Shown: in pieces, positions 60,914 to 64,000 of the stretch
Layout of the letters: every line of letters begins with the position of its first letter
Position numbering within the stretch: position 1 is the first letter of the stretch
NCBI GenBank assembly: GCA_030427585.1
Contig: JAUIBW010000013.1
Span: 1-64,000, forward strand
Direction of reading: 5' to 3'
Source: Bacteroidia bacterium
GTDB lineage: Bacteria > Bacteroidota > Bacteroidia > Flavobacteriales > Flavobacteriaceae
Length of the DNA: 64,000 nt
The notes under the pieces: generated by a model
What the model was told of the DNA's origin: nothing
Databases searched by the model: none
What the model saw: the letters and a program-made list of their open reading frames with translations, nothing else
Position numbers and translations under genes: made by a program

Positions 60914-62455
60914 TTATTTTCGTTTTAATAGTGAAGCAATAGGTTTGGTAAATAATTGCTTCTCATATTCTAATAATCCAAAAAAGTACATTATCACTGC
61001 AAATACAATAGTATATGCACTTCCTTTTAGTATAAAATTTCCCCATCCATTACCCTGGATATAATTTATAAAATACCCTATTATCATCACTACTAGTATC
61101 ACTATGAGTGTTTTATAAAACAATTCTCTAAAAAATCGAAAAATATTTAAACCAATTTTTTTATGATAATAAAAATTCATCACATTTTGTACAATTAACC
61201 ATCCTGCAACCAATCCAGAGATCATTCCTAGCGCGCTATATTTTACTGCGAGAAATCCTCCTAGTATTGTACCCAGAATCATAAACACAAGATATAGGAT
61301 AGCTTTAAAAGATAATTTATTCTTAGCTTCGAGAATAGAATTTCCAAATGCTTGCAATAATGGTAACGTATATCCTATCATAATAATTAATGCAATACTG
61401 TATATTTCTCTGCATTCTTGCATATTATACGTACCATCGGCTTCTAATTCTGCGCCTCCTACCCATAAATTGATAAATTGTTCTCCATACAGTATAAAAG
61501 CTCCTAATACATACATTAACATAATAAAAGACAACCTACCTAATTTGATCATCATATCGGTTAACTCTTCTCCTGTTGCATTTCTTACTGTCATTTGCGT
61601 TGCTCTAGGTAAAAAAACACTGGATATCGCAGTAGAAAAAGCACCGTAATATGTTCCCAGGGCTATTCCGATTCCATAAACACCCAAAACCTTTGGTACA
61701 CTCATAGCCCCCAGCACCCAGCTACCAGATTTCCACTGTAGCATTCCTACAATAGAAAACACAAAAATCCAACTAGAATATTTTAATATTTGTTTAATAA
61801 ATGCTTTAGAGAGCTTATGCAATTTAAATCGTACATTAAGTTTTTTAATCACATAATAGGCAGATACCGAAATGGTAAGAATATTAAATATCGAATCGAC
61901 TATGACCAACGATATAGCACGACCTCCTAAAAAAAGTACAGCTACTACGGTCACTGATCTTAGAAGATACCTTATTACACTAACAGATTCTGGAAATACA
62001 AATGCTTCGTATCCTTTACAGATTCCTGTAAAGATCATCCCTGGAAGTTGAATTGCCAGATTAAAAATCAAAATAACAAACATTATTTTTGCTATTTTGA
62101 GTTCTTCGATGCTAAACTTGGTAAAATATGAGTCTATAAAGAAATAGAAGATAATGCCGAAAATAATAACGAGCAGAGAAATAACAAAATATAATATTCC
62201 TATTGTTGCTAAAAAATTTTCTTCTCCTTTTCTATCTTTTTCTGCTCTATATTTAGCTATAAACCGAACAACGGTATTGGTAAGTCCAAAATCCAAAAGA
62301 GCAATAGTACCTATTAATGCTCCAATTGCATTAAATATACCATATTCATCCTTCCCCAAATAACTAACGATCAAAGGTGTAATTACAATACCTATAACAT
62401 TAGTAAGGAAAATCTTTAGATAAGTTAGTAATGCCCCTTTTTTTAATTGACTCAA
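60914..62455 (-). CDS. Wzx-type polysaccharide flippase (MOP superfamily)
   Basis: The 513-residue protein has about 12-14 transmembrane helices and no soluble domain. It starts LLTYLKIFLTNVIGIVITPL, with SYLGKDEYGIFNAIGALIGT, the classical PST/Wzx N-terminus, and has RFIAKYRAEKDRKGEENFLA at the first large loop. Wzx moves the finished lipid-linked repeat across the inner membrane. It starts with TTG at 62455, as no ATG is available near the conserved start. It pairs functionally with the EpsG-like polymerase at 46570. Its length and topology are normal. Confidence 0.9.
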   Translation of the reverse strand: MSQLKKGALLTYLKIFLTNVIGIVITPLIVSYLGKDEYGIFNAIGALIGTIALLDFGLTNTVVRFIAKYRAEKDRKGEENFLATIGILYFVISLLVIIFGIIFYFFIDSYFTKFSIEELKIAKIMFVILIFNLAIQLPGMIFTGICKGYEAFVFPESVSVIRYLLRSVTVVAVLFLGGRAISLVIVDSIFNILTISVSAYYVIKKLNVRFKLHKLSKAFIKQILKYSSWIFVFSIVGMLQWKSGSWVLGAMSVPKVLGVYGIGIALGTYYGAFSTAISSVFLPRATQMTVRNATGEELTDMMIKLGRLSFIMLMYVLGAFILYGEQFINLWVGGAELEADGTYNMQECREIYSIALIIMIGYTLPLLQAFGNSILEAKNKLSFKAILYLVFMILGTILGGFLAVKYSALGMISGLVAGWLIVQNVMNFYYHKKIGLNIFRFFRELFYKTLIVILVVMIIGYFINYIQGNGWGNFILKGSAYTIVFAVIMYFFGLLEYEKQLFTKPIASLLKRK

Positions 62456-62506
62456 AATGATTGGTCTTAAATTGTTATTTTGTTATGCTACCGTAAGATT
62501 ACTCTA

Positions 62507-63790
62507 TTATAATCGCCCGTGAACCTTTTCTTTAAGTATTCCTTTAACATCATACAGAACACCTTTTGGTGAAAGCATAGATTTTAAATCTATATCTAAA
62601 AATTCTTTATGCGCAACTGTTAATACCACTGCATCGTATTTTTTTTTTGGTAAATTAATTGTAGTTTCCAGATTATATTCATGCATTACTTCTTCAGGGT
62701 TTGCCCATGGATCATATACAGTAACATCGGTTCCAAAATCACCTAATTGTCTAATAACATCAACGGCTCTTGTATTACGTACATCGGGGCAATTTTCTTT
62801 AAATGTCACACCAAGTATTAATACTTTAGCACCTTTTATATGAATATCATGTTTTACCATAAGTTTAATTACTTCTGATGATACATACTGTCCCATACTA
62901 TCATTTAATCTACGTCCTGCTAAGATAATTTCTGGATGATATCCAAATTCTTGTGCACGTTGAGCCAGGTAATATGGATCAACACCAATACAATGACCAC
63001 CTACCAGTCCTGGTTTAAAAGGCAGAAAATTCCATTTGGTTCCCGCTGCTTCTAATACGTCATTAGTATCTATATTCATTAGGTTAAAGATCTTAGCTAA
63101 CTCATTAACAAAAGCAATATTGATATCTCTCTGCGAGTTTTCGATAACTTTTGCCGCTTCTGCCACTTTTATGGTTGGGGCAAGGTGAGTTCCTGCCTTA
63201 ATAATAGAAGCATATAAATTATCTACTTTTTCCCCAACTTCTGGAGTAGATCCTGCAGTAACTTTCAGGATTTTCTCGACTGTGTGTTTTTTATCTCCCG
63301 GATTGATTCGTTCTGGTGAGTATCCTGCAAAAAAGTCTTCATTAAATTTTAGCCCACTTACTTGTTCCAGTACAGGAACACATTCTTCTTCGGTAACTCC
63401 CGGATATACAGTAGATTCATAAATAACAATATCTCCTTTTTTTAATACCTTACCAACAGCTTCACTAGACTTATATAAAGGTGTAAGATCTGGTCTGTTA
63501 TTTTTATCTACTGGGGTAGGCACCGTGATTACATAATAATTACAATCTTTTATATCTGCTATATCAGAAGAACAATAAAGTCCGTTTTCATCCAAATCAC
63601 TATTATCTTTTAATACTGATTTTAATAAATCGTCTTCTACTTCTAAGGTAGAATCGGTTCCCGAACGTAATTCTTTGATTCTTTTTTCATTGATATCAAA
63701 ACCTATTACTGGATATTTCGTTGCAAATAATCTGGCTAGCGGTAATCCTACATATCCTAATCCAATGATGGCAATCTTAATATTTTGCAT
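62507..63790 (-). CDS. UDP-HexNAc 6-dehydrogenase, TviB/WbpA-like
   Basis: The 427-residue enzyme oxidises C6 of a UDP-sugar with two NAD+. It has an N-terminal NAD site AIIGLGYVGLPLARLF, YESTVYPGVTEEECVP, SPERINPGDKKHT, and the catalytic Cys267 in LVGGHCIGVDPYYLA, followed by LGVTFKENCPDVRNT. The ERINPGDK version is typical of enzymes acting on UDP-GlcNAc or UDP-GalNAc rather than UDP-glucose. The epimerase gene 31 bases upstream is the normal partner in Vi-like pathways. The product would be a uronic acid of N-acetylhexosamine, an acidic repeat component. Confidence 0.9.
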   Translation of the reverse strand: MQNIKIAIIGLGYVGLPLARLFATKYPVIGFDINEKRIKELRSGTDSTLEVEDDLLKSVLKDNSDLDENGLYCSSDIADIKDCNYYVITVPTPVDKNNRPDLTPLYKSSEAVGKVLKKGDIVIYESTVYPGVTEEECVPVLEQVSGLKFNEDFFAGYSPERINPGDKKHTVEKILKVTAGSTPEVGEKVDNLYASIIKAGTHLAPTIKVAEAAKVIENSQRDINIAFVNELAKIFNLMNIDTNDVLEAAGTKWNFLPFKPGLVGGHCIGVDPYYLAQRAQEFGYHPEIILAGRRLNDSMGQYVSSEVIKLMVKHDIHIKGAKVLILGVTFKENCPDVRNTRAVDVIRQLGDFGTDVTVYDPWANPEEVMHEYNLETTINLPKKKYDAVVLTVAHKEFLDIDLKSMLSPKGVLYDVKGILKEKVHGRL

Positions 63791-63821
63791 AGTTATTCTT
63801 TATTTACTAGAAATTTAGAGT

Positions 63822-64000
63822 CTATTTTAGATGCTTCCAATACCATTTTACAGCTTCTTTTAATCCTGATTTGATATCAAACTTTGGGTTATACCCCAAA
63901 AGTGTTTTTGCTTTATCTACAGAAGCCAAAGAATGTGGTATATCGCCTTTACGTTCTGGCCCATATATAATATCTACATCTGCAATAGCATTATCATACG
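63822..64000 (-). CDS. NAD-dependent sugar epimerase, 5' part beyond the window
   Basis: The last 59 codons of a minus-strand gene enter from the right edge. They read IIYGPERKGDIPHSLASVDK, then LLGYNPKFDIKSGLKEAVKW, and end WKHLK. This is the normal C-terminus of the SDR UDP-sugar 4-epimerases of the WbpP/TviC/GalE type, which convert GlcNAc and GalNAc forms of UDP-sugars. It lies 31 bases before the UDP-HexNAc dehydrogenase gene, as in Vi antigen loci. The catalytic YxxxK region is outside the window, so the family is clear but the specificity is not. Confidence 0.85.
   Translation of the reverse strand, partial: YDNAIADVDIIYGPERKGDIPHSLASVDKAKTLLGYNPKFDIKSGLKEAVKWYWKHLK

Noticed and set aside
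1-64000. tRNA, rRNA, insertion sequences, prophage or integration sites
   Set aside because: None could be recognised by eye on either strand; a covariance-model scan would be needed to exclude small RNAs.

Overview
The window is AT-rich and comes from a Bacteroidota genome, most likely a marine flavobacterium of the Flavobacteriaceae. This is inferred from -7 boxes of the TANNTTTG type, the near absence of Shine-Dalgarno sequences, a secreted metalloprotease with a type IX secretion C-terminal sorting domain, Bacteroidota-type surface proteins (head-GIN/DUF2807 and DYG-ladder adhesins), and a Wza/Wzc/CpsB export set. No rRNA, tRNA, insertion sequence, CRISPR array or phage gene was seen.

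Positions 1-14056 are mostly core and housekeeping genes. They comprise the end of truA (partial), a BON/LysM protein, a large T9SS-exported M12B-like metalloprotease, a small exported protein, cmk, a stand-alone MreB paralogue, lon, an ECF sigma / membrane anti-sigma-like / two-surface-protein operon, and a CpsB-type phosphatase.

Positions 14053 to 64000 are one very large exopolysaccharide or capsule locus, running off the right edge. At its left end are Wzc and Wza, then a PglF-like dehydratase and a PglE-like aminotransferase. A divergent region follows, with one MBOAT/SGNH pair on the plus strand. Next comes a minus-strand block (24808-35850) with two PglC-type phosphoglycosyl transferases, a PglD-type acetyltransferase, a PglD-FAD fusion, an adenylation enzyme with its carrier protein, several GNAT-fold acyltransferases and a GT4. 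A plus-strand beta-helix lipoprotein separates this from a block of about 23 minus-strand genes (38317 to the right edge). That block holds four more MBOAT/SGNH pairs, two adenylation enzymes with a second carrier protein, a CapK-like ligase, four glycosyltransferases, an EpsG-like polymerase, a Wzx flippase, a pyruvyltransferase, a QueC-like PP-loop protein and UDP-HexNAc dehydrogenase/epimerase genes.

Working model (inference): PglF/PglE/PglD make a UDP-2,4-diamino-2,4,6-trideoxyhexose. A PglC-type enzyme loads it on undecaprenyl phosphate, the glycosyltransferases extend the repeat, Wzx and the EpsG-like protein flip and polymerise it, and Wza/Wzc export it under CpsB control. The unusual part is decoration: three amino-acid-type adenylation enzymes, two carrier proteins, five MBOAT/SGNH pairs and several GNATs. 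The set at 47671-53312 (A, A, ACP, MBOAT, SGNH) has every component class of the Gram-positive DltABCD D-alanylation system, but lies in a Gram-negative exopolysaccharide locus. The A/ACP/GNAT set at 30840-33693 looks like a second, N-acylating version. This pair of carrier-protein-dependent decoration modules is the best candidate for an undescribed system here.
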